Assembly: GCF_000002875.2 (NCBI RefSeq)
Contig: NC_009418.2
Coordinates: forward strand, 1,097,273 to 1,161,272
Reading direction: 5' to 3'
DNA: 64,000 bases
From: Leishmania infantum JPCM5
Taxonomy: Eukaryota; Euglenozoa; Kinetoplastea; Trypanosomatida; Trypanosomatidae
Shown here: piece after piece, positions 12,429-22,900 of the stretch
Position numbering within the stretch: the first letter of the stretch is position 1
Layout: each line of letters opens with the position of its first letter
Position numbers and translations under genes: made by a program
Notes under the pieces: generated by a model
What the model was told of the DNA's origin: nothing
The model's database searches: none
What the model saw: only the letters and a program-made list of their open reading frames with translations

Positions 12429-13334
12429 ATGAACCCGGACGACGGGTCCGAGGCGGGCAGCATTGCCGAGCCGTTGCCGCAGGAGCAAATCACGATGCTG
12501 CTCAATGTGCAGGACTTCCAGGAGAAGGTTGCACAAGACCCGGCAAACCTGTGCTGCGTGATTGTGACGAGCACTTTATGCCGCCATTGCGGCATTCGCC
12601 GCATCCCGTACCCGAAGGTGGCTCATCCACACAGCAAGACCAGCAGCAATGAAGACGGCGAAAGCGAGGACGAGGATGCTGACACCGACAGCGATGACGG
12701 CTACGGCGACGAGGAGGACTCACAGGCCGATGGTGGCGCAGGGCACAGTGCCCGCGCTGGTCACTTTTACCGCGATATCGAGGAGCACCTCGTTCACAAT
12801 CGCGACACAGCAACACAGCGGCGGCACACACGCTTTTTTCACGTCTGCGCGTGTATGGAGGAGGAAACATGCGTCGACTTTTTGATCGCTGCGGACCCTG
12901 CGTACAGCTTGCTCAACAAGCAGCCCACCGCGCACGAGATGGCGCTTCTGCATAAGAAGGCTCACCATCAGCTCAAGGAGCTCCTGAACTTGCTAGAGGT
13001 GCGTAGCACACCATCAATGCGCCTCTACCTTGCTGGGCAGCCGCTGCGGTACTCGGCGATGCTGTCGAGCTGCAATGACGCTGCCGCGCCGAAGGATGTG
13101 ACCGAGGAGACAGATGTGTTGCAGGTCTCGGGGGCGAACTGGATCAAATGGTTTCAAGTGCTGCAAAACGCGGTGGTGGTGCGCAACGAGGTGATGCGGT
13201 CGTACGACACAGAGGAGCGGGAGAAGGCCCGGGCTGCGCGTGCGGAGGCGCGCCGGCAGGCCCGTCGTGAGCGTAGGAAGCAGGCAGCCGCGGACGAGGA
13301 GGAGGGGGACGAGGAGGGCGCAGAGGACGGCTAA
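12429..13334 (+). CDS. Thioredoxin-fold protein with acidic insert, unknown function
   Basis: 301 aa. The first half has the strand pattern of thioredoxin: CCVIVTSTLCRHC carries a CxxC pair (C51, C54) where thioredoxins have WCGPC, and STPSMRLYLAGQPLRY (P195) matches the cis-proline strand and following turn. Between them lies a roughly 60-residue Asp/Glu/Ser-rich segment (about 67-130). A further conserved-looking block, HVCACMEEETCVDFLIAADP, contains three more cysteines. The C-terminus is a highly charged helix rich in Arg/Ala, ending in an acidic tail. No signal peptide or membrane segment is evident. Redox activity is possible but not shown: the Trp before the CxxC is absent, so a chaperone or phosducin-like role is an alternative. 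The ATG at 12429 lies downstream of a clear splice acceptor. Confidence 0.8.
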   Translation: MNPDDGSEAGSIAEPLPQEQITMLLNVQDFQEKVAQDPANLCCVIVTSTLCRHCGIRRIPYPKVAHPHSKTSSNEDGESEDEDADTDSDDGYGDEEDSQADGGAGHSARAGHFYRDIEEHLVHNRDTATQRRHTRFFHVCACMEEETCVDFLIAADPAYSLLNKQPTAHEMALLHKKAHHQLKELLNLLEVRSTPSMRLYLAGQPLRYSAMLSSCNDAAAPKDVTEETDVLQVSGANWIKWFQVLQNAVVVRNEVMRSYDTEEREKARAARAEARRQARRERRKQAAADEEEGDEEGAEDG

Positions 13335-14419
13335 AAGAAGCACAGGGTGCCCGGCCTGCAAAGGATGAAAGACGGGAAAGGACAGTGGCGCCCCACCTCC
13401 CCCGTTGCTGGGGAGACGGTAGACCCTCTCCCTCTCCTCTCAATCATTGGTGGAGCCTCTCCTTTTCTTCTCATGCAAGCTGACTTGTGACTTTTATGGA
13501 CGCAGAGGCGTGAGTGTGTGTGTGTATGTGCGCGTCTTTGGCGGCCATGCAGTTATAGCGTCAAAAAGAAGAGGCCGCAAGATAGCAGATGTAGACTAGC
13601 CGATATGCGCAACTTCATGTTTGTCCGTGCGCGTGCGCGTCGGACGTTTTGTGTCGGCAAGTGTGTTGCCTGAGCAACACTGAACGAAGCAGAGAAAAGG
13701 GATAGCGCCCCTTTGAGGCGCACCACTCGCGCGTTTCCAGGGACAAACTAGATCAGGTAGACATGCAAGCCCAAACGCGTAGTCTGACGAGTGCAGAAAC
13801 CCCCTGTAGTGGCACCTTTGCGGTGCGTCGCTGAAGGTGGTAGCGAAGAGGAGTGTTCACAAGGGAAGCGGACCATTGAAGAAGGCTGACACACTCCGTG
13901 CTCGCGTGAACACCCCTCAACAATGGCGCCATCGCAGGGGTATGGTGATGGCGTGTACATGCATTCCGTATCGTTCTGCTCCGCCTTCGAGAACCACCCC
14001 GGTTTCGTTCACTCCCTCTAATCCATTCTCAACGCTCTCCTCCCTGATTTTGGTTTCACATTCACTACCCCTTCTTGAAACGCTCACCCGCAATACAGCA
14101 GAGCAGACGAACTTGCATCTCCAAGTGCACCGGCTGCCAGCTACTCGTACTCTACGTCATGGACACGCAGCACCACCGCGGTCTCATAACAGGTCCTCTT
14201 TGCCGCTTCCTTTGGCCGTGGACTGCGGCGAGATCTGCCTTTTCCTTCCCTCTTTCCTAGGATCTCTACCGATTTGGTTCTTCCCAATTCCCATCCAGCC
14301 ACGTTTGCAGTGACTTGCACCTCCGCTTTTGCGAGCCTGTTCGGTTGTTGTTATCTCCGCTTTCTCCGATCCCTGCATCTCTTCTTGTGTTCGTCTTCCT
14401 TGACGCCGGCGTCATCATC
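13335..14419. other. 3' flank of the thioredoxin-like gene
   Basis: No gene seen. A possible stem pairs 13848-13860 with 13906-13918 (12 of 13 positions) around a 45-nt loop. Positions 14339-14419 are identical or nearly so to 19946-20026 and extend the repeat that follows by 81 bp on its 5' side. Confidence 0.5.
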
Positions 14420-15000
14420 GATGACGGCGGACACGCCCATGTGCGTGGTATCCCAGACTGCAGTGCAGCCCCCCCCTCCCCTCCCCCCACACCACCAGCT
14501 CTCTCCGCGTGGGGAGAAGCCGAGCGGCACCCCTCCCCTCTCCTCTATCGGCCTGCCCATGCCGAACCGCTTGTGGCGCTGACAGGGTCAGGGCGATGTA
14601 TCGCTACCCCTGCCAGCGGCCAGGTGCTGGATCGGCGAGGCATCGCTGCGGCCTGCGACAGTGCACCGGTCTGACCCGTCCATATGATGGGGGAAGTGCC
14701 AGCGCAATGCGAAGATGTCTCACCCGGGCCTCACTGCCGACTGGTGTGGGGAGCCGGAGCCCCCCTCCCGAGGGGGCCGCACCAGGGGTGGCGGCCTGCA
14801 TGGTGGGAGGAGCTGCTGTGAGGCGGCCTGTGAGGCGGGGTGGGTGGGTGGCGTTTGAGGGCAGGGGCCGTGCTCTCAGATGGCTGAGTCGGCACCTCGC
14901 TGCAAGGTGCGTGTGCCTAGGGCCGCCATCGCCCCACGCGATGGAGGGCGTGTGACAGGGCCGGGGGTGGAGTGGAGCCCGAACTCATGTTGTATGGCAA
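14420..15000 (+). mobile_element. SIDER2-like retroposon, family A copy 2
   Basis: 581 bp, nearly identical along its length to copy 1. It lies about 1.1 kb downstream of the thioredoxin-like gene in sense orientation, so it is probably in that gene's 3' UTR. With copy 3 it shares an extra 81 bp upstream (14339-14419), which may be the true 5' end of the element. Confidence 0.7.
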
Positions 15001-15929
15001 AACGCACGCGCTACAATGAGATCCGCTGTCGAGGCGGAGCTCGTCTCTCTCATTTTCCCTCGCTGCTGAATCCCTTTTTTTGCTTCCCTCCTCCTCCCCC
15101 TCTCCCTCCCCCGGGTGAGCAACGCGATAACTCACCACCAGCACCACGATTGGCGCATCACCTGCGCACCGTGCCACGCTGAAGCACCCATAGCAACCTT
15201 AGCGTGCGCCAACACAACGAAGAGCAACGGCGGAGAGACACCGAATCGATCAGCTCCCTTCTACGACCATCACCACCCCAACAAAGAAGCGCACGGCGCA
15301 CTGGCTTGCACCCTCTCTTCCGCCACGTCCCTACTAGCTGCTTTGCTTTTTTTTTTTAGCATCCTCTCTTCCATTTATCCGTCTTGGATACGTTCTTCTT
15401 TCTTGCTCGTGCGCCCGCGTCAGTTTTTCTGCGTCTCGGGCGTTTGTCGACGTCCGGTTGTGTCGCCGAAACGGTCTGTCTTCGCCATCTGTGTTGCCTT
15501 CCAGGTTATCTGGTCACTTGTGAGTTCTTTGACTTTTCTCTCTCTGCCTGTTGTCTCGCTTTCTCCCTAATCGCCGCGTTTCGCTTCCCTGATTTTCCTC
15601 GGTCGTTCCTCCTGCGGCGTGAGTGGTGGTTTTGCGTTTTCCCGTTCAGCTCTCTGTGTCTTCGGCACCTGCGCCTGCGCCTCTTTCGTTCCTCCTGGTT
15701 ATAGCCCCGCTTCACTGTGCCGTCGCCTGGTACTCGATCTTTTTTCTCTATGCTAGTGCGTGCCCGTGTGAGGCGGACTCGCTTGACCTAAAAGACAAGT
15801 TCGAGTCCATCTTGGCTGGGGCTCTGAGCTGTACCAAGCTCTGCTATCACGCCCCCTTTTTTCAGGCTTCGGTAGAGGGAGAAGAACCTACCTGGCTCAC
15901 ACCCTTAGCTTTCTTCAGATGTGGCGCCG
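15001..15929. other. Spacer before the 343-aa gene
   Basis: Pyrimidine-rich tracts (15060-15110, 15340-15370, 15535-15560) with no supported open frame. A downstream acceptor such as the ttcttcag at 15911-15918 would leave a very short leader before the ATG at 15930. Confidence 0.5.
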
Positions 15930-16961
15930 ATGGTGAAGCAGTCTGCTGCACAAGTCCCTCTGCGCGTCCCTTCCACGCGAGTGCGCAACGAATTGCATTC
16001 TATCAATGCCGACGGAAAGCAAACGTGTTGTCCCAGCTTGAAGGTGATCGGTGCCGCTGCACGAAAACCTTCGGCTGCGCTAGCGGACGCACCGTTGCGC
16101 CGCAAGCGTGTCCCTGCTGTACCGACGACACCCAAGCGCGCAGGAGGGTGGAATGCTCCCTGGCAGCCCAGACGCGGTTCTTCTGGCATCACTCCAGATG
16201 AAGATAGTCGCAAAGCTCGCGAGCATCTCCGGCACTCGCCGCCTGGTAAGCGACGAGGTAATAGCATTGGACACCGCAGCCACAGCGCCGGCGCTTCGCG
16301 TCACGCTCAGCGCCCAGCGAGCGACATGGTCACTGTAGGGCTTCCACGCATGCACTCATCTCCACAGGCGGTGACGTCAGTACACGAAAATGGGCTGACC
16401 AGCGACGATCTCCTTCTTCTGTGCGGGGTCAAGCCTGGGTCCTCCAAGGCTCTCTGGTACACCACGATGCGCGCGCAGCTGGAGGCTCGCGCGCTCGCCA
16501 CGGCAGCGGAGCAAAGCGACAGGGGCGACAGCGCGACTTCCAATAGACCGAGGACAGGGGTGGGCTCGTCTTCATCGTCGTCGCACTCGCTAACCCGCAG
16601 AGCTGACGCTAGCTCTGAACCGCTCGTGCTGCCAACGGCGCTTTTGCTTCTGACTGAGCCATCTGACCTGAATGCGCACACCATGGGCGCGCCAGAATCT
16701 GCTGCACAACAAAAAGGGAAGATACCACGTACCCGCTCGGGCGAGGACGACGCCGAGAAAGTAGAAGAGGACGACGGTGCCAGCAGCCTTGGTACCCGCT
16801 CCACTTCCCTCTGCTCTGAAAAGGTCGCTAACGCAAGTGTGACGCAAGGAGCGCCTAACGCGGTTCCGCTGGTCCCCCTCAAGAAACTGCGACTCTCGCC
16901 AAAGCAACTAACGCAGATGCGTGTTTCCGTTCTCTCTCTTCAGGCCCTCGCCGACTTGTGA
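15930..16961 (+). CDS. Hypothetical trypanosomatid protein, basic and Ser-rich
   Basis: 343 aa; I do not recognise it. The N-terminal 130 residues are rich in Arg, Lys, Pro and Ala with no obvious fold. A short ordered-looking block around residues 148-185 contains LTSDDLLLLCGVKPG followed by an amphipathic stretch. The next 120 residues are Ser/Asp/Glu-rich and probably disordered. The last 30 residues (PLKKLRLSPKQLTQMRV and following) look helical and basic. There is no signal peptide or transmembrane segment. Codon use is GC-rich at third positions like the neighbours, which is the main argument that it is real. The ATG at 15930 is the first in-frame ATG; an in-frame GTG nine bases upstream is not credible in a eukaryote. 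Confidence 0.7.
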   Translation: MVKQSAAQVPLRVPSTRVRNELHSINADGKQTCCPSLKVIGAAARKPSAALADAPLRRKRVPAVPTTPKRAGGWNAPWQPRRGSSGITPDEDSRKAREHLRHSPPGKRRGNSIGHRSHSAGASRHAQRPASDMVTVGLPRMHSSPQAVTSVHENGLTSDDLLLLCGVKPGSSKALWYTTMRAQLEARALATAAEQSDRGDSATSNRPRTGVGSSSSSSHSLTRRADASSEPLVLPTALLLLTEPSDLNAHTMGAPESAAQQKGKIPRTRSGEDDAEKVEEDDGASSLGTRSTSLCSEKVANASVTQGAPNAVPLVPLKKLRLSPKQLTQMRVSVLSLQALADL

Positions 16962-19900
16962 CGCATGCTGCTTATTCGACGTTGTATCCTTTCTTGCTTG
17001 TTTGAAATGGTGCTTCTTCCGTGATGGTGGAGCCCGCCTCCGTGCGTGATATATCTCAGTGCCCAGCGCCCACTCTGTATGGGGAGGAGCCAAGCACCCT
17101 GCAGGCCCGCCCTCGGGTACGGCCGGCGGGAGGGGGGAACCCTTGGTGTCGGCAGGACAGGCGTGGGGCTGGCGCTGTGCCGAAGAGACTTGCGGGCATG
17201 ATGATGCCTGTACAAAGTCGCTACGAGCGGTGCCGACGGTTCAGCGAATATACGCATCCACCGACTGTGTTTTTTTGTTTTCGCGTGAGCTGCGATGTGG
17301 TGAGTGTGGGCCCGGCTCCGTGGCGAAGCTTCGATGCAGGCCTGCATTGTGCGAGAGACGCATTTCACCCTAGCAGGCCTGCGAGGCGTTTGATCTGCCG
17401 GGTTTGCAGGACTCCGGCGCAGCAAGAAAAAAGCGGCACGGCGCTGGCGTCTCCGTGCTCACGCAGAAGGACATATGCACAGGTGCGGGCTCTACTGCTC
17501 GATGTGAAAAGTCACCACACCGTATTAAATGGATGCGGCGGCTTTAGGCGACGGAGGGAGAGAGGCATGGCATGCAGGCAGAGCGCGCAGGGTGCCAGAG
17601 GGCCCTGACCTGCGGCTGGTCAGCTTCCTCCCTGAGCTCGTCCGGCATGCGCCTAAACTGCCCCCTGCTGCCTGCTCGACGGACGCTCACCGCCTCCGCC
17701 CTCCAGCACGACCCTGAAGGCGGCCCCCCTAGACCAAGGCATGCCGTGCACTCGGGTCGGTGCGGCGCCGATCGCGCAGCAGTTGTGCGAGGGTGTATGT
17801 GTGTGTGGGAAGGGGTAGAAAGACCACGTCAGGCGCATGGCCCGATGCAACGGGCGGCGTTTCGTCCTCGACGACGCGGATGCGGCAGCAGTGCAACCGT
17901 GGCGTGTGGGCTTTGGGTGCATATGTGTCGACGGGTTCGTGGTGGAATGACATGTCAAAGACAAAAAGCAAATGCTAAGGAGGTTGCTGTTTTTTTTTTT
18001 TTTCGCTGACGGGCTGAATGACGAGCTGAAACAACGGCGGATGCTGTCGTGCGGCACTCGCAAGCAAAAAAGGGGATGTTGAGGATGAGCGCGAGGAAAT
18101 GCGAGGAAAATCAAAGAAGACCGCAAGGGGTGGTGCGCTTCTTGTTCCCGCTCCTGCGATGCAGCCTCACGTACTTGCTCTTATCTTGGCGACGACTTTT
18201 TTTTTCCGGCTACCCCAGTTTTGTTTTCTACCGCTTGTCGCGTTTCGTCCTTTTTTTTTACGCTTTGCTTCGTGCGGTGACGGCGTTTTCCAGTGGCGGC
18301 GCCATCCCAGCGTGTGCGAGGCTCTCTGTGAACTGGGCGGCTGTGCTGTTCTCGCGTATCGCGTTTCCGGTATACATGTGTGTATGGGTATTTGTATTTG
18401 CAGGGGTATGAAATTGCGTATGGGTTTTCTTTTTTTTTTCACCGGTTTCTGTCCTGTGTACCACTTTTCATTGCTCCTATTTCTGGTTTCTCTCTCATTG
18501 AACCCGTTCAAATGCCCGCTCGCCAAGAAGCGATGGACGAGCCACCGCTGCCGCTGCTCCTCGTTGCCTTCGCCTTACGCTAGCTTTGCGCGTGAATGGC
18601 TGTTGTCGCACTGTGAGGCCACGGGAGACGCATGCGCCCGGATCACTAATGTGGCGGAGGCGTTGATGTGTGCAGAGGTTGAAGGGCCAACCGATGGGCC
18701 GACTCGTCGGAGGCACATGTCTACTTTCCCGCGACGCGGCTGCGCAAGCAAAAAGCGCTGCCACCTTTGCTATCAACGCATTCTGCTGAACCTCTCTTGC
18801 CTCTTTCGTTCGACTCATCATCGGCACCTCTAACATCTCTCTGCTATCGTTTTGCTAATTCCTCTCCTCACCCTCCTTTCCATCTCCTCACACATCGCGT
18901 GACGATCGTAACGGACGGCTGGAAAGACGTGCACGGACACGTTCTCCTCGCCCTGCCGCAGGGCGAGCAGCACCCACAAGGACACCAACAGCAAAAAAAA
19001 AAACAATGAAAATGACGGAAGAGCCCCCCAAGAAACAGCAACGACACGAAACGAAGGAGAACGCGAGAAACACGTGTGTGGGTTAGTGACCTCTCTTTTC
19101 GTGGGTGCCACCTTTTCGTCGCTGGGCAAGCTGTTTGCTGTGGCTGCGATACCGTATTCTGTCTGCTTGTGTGTGTCTGTGTGCGAAGAGAACGACGTTG
19201 ACTTTGATCGGCGACACTTGAACACCACGCGTTCTAGTTTTTTTCTTCTTCGCCAGCTGCGCATACAAACCAAGTCGCATACCCGTTGCCGCCACACGCA
19301 CAGACACACCTTTCATTCCCCCCTCCTCCGCAGCTCTCGTGGAGACACTGCAGCGCTCCTTTTTATTTTGTGTGACTCTTTCGCGCGTCTTCCGCTTCGC
19401 GCATCGCTCAAAGTGCATGCGTAGGCGTACTTCTCCTTCCTCACATCTTTTCCGTTGTGTCTGCGCTTTCCTTCATCACCGACAAGCCCTGAGCGACTAC
19501 AAAAACGCACGGAATAGCCGCAAGACAAAAAAGCGAAAAACAAAGGTGAGTGCTTCAGCACTTATATAGGTGGATGTTGAGTTTCGGGTTCTCCGTTCCT
19601 TCGCAAACGCTGGCTCGAAAAAAAAAACGCAAAACAACCACAAGACTGTACGGCTAAAGAGGGACTGATGTGACGGAGATTTTGCCGCCCTTTTTGTACC
19701 CCAGCGTTCTTCTGTGCCTGCGTGCATGTATTTGCGGACAGTGCCTCTTGTATCCCTTCTTCTCTGCCTCCTAGCCTGTGTTTTCCCTTCTTGCACCCCT
19801 GCGCTCTATGGCTTCCTTGCGCGCGCCGCTCTCTCTCTGAGAGCAATACGTCTCTCTCCGTTGGGTAACCTTCTTTGCATCCAAGTGAACCGCTCTCTCT

Positions 19901-20026
19901 AGTTTTTTCTGTTGCTGCTCTCCCTCCCCTTCTCCGTGTTGGTCCGTTCGGTTGTTGTTATCTCCGCTTTCTCCGATCCCTGCATCTCTTCTTGTGTTCG
20001 TCTTCCTTGACGCCGGCGTCATCATC
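16962..20026. other. 3' flank with repeat remnants
   Basis: No supported gene. Positions 17080-17200 (ggggaggagccaagcaccc and onward) resemble a decayed SIDER-like start, and a family B repeat occupies 17562-17950. T-tracts follow at 17988-18003 and 18195-18265. Positions 19946-20026 repeat 14339-14419. Confidence 0.5.
17562..17950 (+). repeat. Dispersed repeat family B, copy 1
   Basis: About 390 bp related to 37171-37560 and 43041-43430. Shared landmarks in order: gaggcatggcatgcaggcag, gggccctgacc, tccctgag, the gcatgcc/gcatgcg region with cgggtc, ggcgc, cgcgcagca, gcatggcccgat and a final ttcgtggtgga. This copy is more diverged than the other two. It lies downstream of the 343-aa gene in sense orientation. 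It could be another SIDER subgroup; I cannot assign it. Confidence 0.6.
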
Positions 20027-20551
20027 GATGACGGCGGACACGCCCATGTGCGTGGTATCCCAGACTGCAGTGCAGCCCCCCCCCCCTCCCCTCCCCCCAC
20101 ACCACCAGCTCTCTCCGCGTGGGGAGAAGCCGAGCGGCACCCCTCCCCTCTCCTCTATCGGCCTGCCCATGCCGAACCGCTTGTGGCGCTGACAGGGTCA
20201 GGGCGATGTATCGCTACCCCTGCCAGCGGCCAGGTGCTGGATCGGCGTGGCATCGCTGCGGCCTGCGACAGTGCACCGGTCTGACCCGTCCATATGATGG
20301 GGGAAGTGCCAGCGCAATGCGAAGATGTCTCACCCGGGCCTCACTGCCGACTGGTGGGGGGAGCTGCTGTGAGGCGGCCTGTGAGGCGGGGTGGGTTGGT
20401 GGCGTTTGAGGGCAGGGGCCGTGCTCTCAGATGGCTGAGTCGGCACCTCGCTGCAAGGTGCGTGTGCCTAGGGCCGCCATCGCCCCACGCGATGGAGGGC
20501 GTGTGACAGGGCCGGGGGTGGAGTGGAGCCCGAACTCATGTTGTATGGCAG
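20027..20551 (+). mobile_element. SIDER2-like retroposon, family A copy 3
   Basis: 525 bp, like copies 1 and 2 but with an internal deletion of about 60 bp after cactgccgactggtg (near 20355) that removes the GC-rich hairpin segment. It lies 3.1 kb downstream of the 343-aa gene and ends about 465 bp before the phosphatase ATG. Confidence 0.7.
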
Positions 20552-21016
20552 AGAAACGCGCACGCTGAAAAACAAAATGCCTTCATCTTACGCACGCCTC
20601 TTTTTCCTCCTCCCTGCGATCGATGTTTTTTATTCCTTGCCGATCATCAAAAAAGCTTTGGCGCTCTCTCGTCGTCGCCAAGCCGCGCGCCGATGGCACT
20701 CGGCGGCGCGCATCCTTTCTTTCCTCTTGATCGTACCTACCAACCTGTTTTTGTCCTCGTGGACGCATTCGCTACTAATCTTTTCGCTGAGCTGAGAAGT
20801 AAAGTGGCAAAGATAAGAGGAAACGAACGAAGAAAGAAAGCGGAGGCGGTGCGCGTGCGTGTGTGTGCTTGCTAATCAACGAGCTGAGCACGACCTAGTG
20901 CAGCCGCATGTGAAGCCGCTGCGGAGACTTTCGCAACACACGATCTGCTTCCATAAGGAGCGCAGAACACAGCTGATCGACACCGAGGATTACCTGCTGT
21001 CTGTATCAGTGCCAAG
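20552..21016. other. 5' flank of the phosphatase gene
   Basis: T/C-rich sequence at 20595-20640 and 20710-20760, then purine-rich sequence. No gene seen. The closest AG to the ATG, at 21009-21010 after a pyrimidine-rich octamer, would leave only a few nucleotides of leader; I cannot choose an acceptor. Confidence 0.4.
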
Positions 21017-22900
21017 ATGTCCGGGCTGGACAGTAGCGATGTGCTCTACTACCTGTATGACCCAAATCTGGTTCCCCCCGCGCGTGACAAATACATCCGA
21101 GTCATTTCAGAGCTCCTTGCCGGGTACTATGACTCTTCCTACGTGGACAAAATCGATATTATGGATATCTTGCGCGGCGGCGCGAGGGAGGCGGTGGAGC
21201 TGTGCGAGGACGCCAAGAGCGTCCTCTCAAAAGAACCCACGGTGCTTGGTCTTTGTGTGAGTGATGTGGACGATTTTGTCTTTGTAGGCGACATTCATGG
21301 GCAGTTCAACGACTTACTACACAGTGTTTTGTCAGTGCAGCTGTCCAGGTCTGCGCCAGTGTTGCGAAAGGGCACTAAGGTAGCTACACAGCCGACACAA
21401 CGCATGGATGGCGAGGAAGACAGCGGTGAACGGAGCTCCACACTGCCCATCGTCGCGACCCCGACGCTGTCGCCACCCTTGGCACCTTCGCTCTCTAGCA
21501 CCGCCATACCGCGCCACCACGACGACAGCGACGGCTTCGGGCGTGACGCGGGAAAGATCATACGGTTTTTGTTCCTCGGCGACTACGTTGACCGTGGCCC
21601 GCGCGGGCTGGAAGTCATTGTGCTCCTCCTGGCTCTCAAGATCGAGTACCCGCAGCATGTCTTTCTCCTGCGCGGTAATCATGAGGAGGCGCAGACTAAC
21701 CGCCTGTACGGCTTCTTTGACGAGTGCAGAGCGAAGTTCTTTATGGTGCACCATGCCCGCGAACACATGTCTTACTTAGAGCCGGGGTGTGACGGTGCGT
21801 GCTCCTCCCTCATTCAGCGCTCGCCGACAAACGTTGCGAAGGAGGCGATAGGGGTGGAGTGCCACAATTCGCCTCCGCACTGTTTGCACCTCGATGGTGA
21901 GCGCGCCACCGATCTACGTGGCACCTCTGGCAGCAGCCGAGGCAACAACAGCAGCGCAGAGGTGCAGTCCCTCTTAGCCGATACAGATGCAGATGCGTGG
22001 ATGTCGTTCAACGCCACCTTCTGCTGGCTCCCGCTGGCAGCCGTCGTTTGCTGCTGCGCGGGGTCCTTTTTCTGCACGCACGGGGGGCTGAGCCCCCCTC
22101 TGCGCCGCATTACCCAGCTGCATCGCCTCAAGCGCGAGACGTACGGCACCGGGCTGTGCGAGACAATCACACCGCCGCTGAGTGGCAGCTGCAGCGTAAC
22201 GAGCAGTCCGGAGCGGTCACCTCGGGGCGTCTATGGCAGTCCTGCTTCAAAGCGGGAGCCGAACCAGATTATTGATGGCCTCCTCTGGTCCGACCCATCT
22301 GACCACGAGGCAGGATGTCAGGTAAACGTGCGCGGATGCGGCTACTCTTTCGGCGTAGACGTCACGCGTCGCTTTCTCGACGCCAACTGCGGTTACGCCG
22401 TCTCACAGACACCCTCGCTGCGGACGGAAGTGAACAAGGATGACGAGGAGAAGCGCTCGTGTCCCGGATCGGCTCCTCCGAGGAACGCTCAGCACGGCAG
22501 GTCTCAGCGCATGCACTTTATCATGCGCGCCCACCAGTGCGTCAATGCTGGTTTTCAGTGGACCCAGGAGGGATTGGTGGTGACGTTGTTCTCCGCCCCA
22601 AATTACTGCGGTATGAACGGCAACAAAGGCGCCATCGCGATGCTTCGCGGTGCGGCACAGGCTTCTGGTGAATCGATTCGGCTCGAATTCAAGGTGTACG
22701 ACAGTTTCAAGTGTGCCTCGTTCACCGGCGGATCGAAGCTGACCCTCGGCAAGCCCGAGCACAAGAATAGCGGAAGCAGCCTTTCGGCGACTGGCGGCGC
22801 ACAGCCACGCTGCCCAGCCTTTCCTCTGCGTGACCGCAACGTTGTGAACAATCCTATTTTGGAGGCATACTTTGGCAGCATTGCAAAGTCGGGCAACTGA
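21017..22900 (+). CDS. Serine/threonine protein phosphatase, PPP family, with large inserts
   Basis: 627 aa. All metal and catalytic motifs of the PP1/PP2A/PP2B superfamily are present in order: GDIHGQ (D92, H94), GDYVDRG (D189), RGNHE (N221, H222), HGGLSP (H355), LLWSDP, RAHQ (H506) and FSAPNYCG. Other PP1-like blocks include LYGFFDECRAKF. It should therefore be an active phosphoserine/threonine phosphatase. It is roughly twice the length of PP1 because of inserts between the first and second motifs (about 105-175, Ser/Thr/Pro-rich), after the RGNHE region (about 255-330) and on both sides of the WSDP region (about 380-415 and 455-500). The N-terminal 85 residues match no domain I know. No EF-hands, TPR or Kelch repeats are seen, so it is not a clear PP5, PPEF or PPKL. 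Substrate unknown. Confidence 0.9.
   Translation: MSGLDSSDVLYYLYDPNLVPPARDKYIRVISELLAGYYDSSYVDKIDIMDILRGGAREAVELCEDAKSVLSKEPTVLGLCVSDVDDFVFVGDIHGQFNDLLHSVLSVQLSRSAPVLRKGTKVATQPTQRMDGEEDSGERSSTLPIVATPTLSPPLAPSLSSTAIPRHHDDSDGFGRDAGKIIRFLFLGDYVDRGPRGLEVIVLLLALKIEYPQHVFLLRGNHEEAQTNRLYGFFDECRAKFFMVHHAREHMSYLEPGCDGACSSLIQRSPTNVAKEAIGVECHNSPPHCLHLDGERATDLRGTSGSSRGNNSSAEVQSLLADTDADAWMSFNATFCWLPLAAVVCCCAGSFFCTHGGLSPPLRRITQLHRLKRETYGTGLCETITPPLSGSCSVTSSPERSPRGVYGSPASKREPNQIIDGLLWSDPSDHEAGCQVNVRGCGYSFGVDVTRRFLDANCGYAVSQTPSLRTEVNKDDEEKRSCPGSAPPRNAQHGRSQRMHFIMRAHQCVNAGFQWTQEGLVVTLFSAPNYCGMNGNKGAIAMLRGAAQASGESIRLEFKVYDSFKCASFTGGSKLTLGKPEHKNSGSSLSATGGAQPRCPAFPLRDRNVVNNPILEAYFGSIAKSGN

Noticed and set aside
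13848..13918. Imperfect stem of 12 of 13 pairs around a 45-nt loop.
   Set aside because: A stem of this quality with a long loop is expected by chance in a window of this size.
18099..18833. Plus-strand frame of 244 codons.
   Set aside because: It crosses T-tracts, giving Phe-rich runs, and has no recognisable fold.
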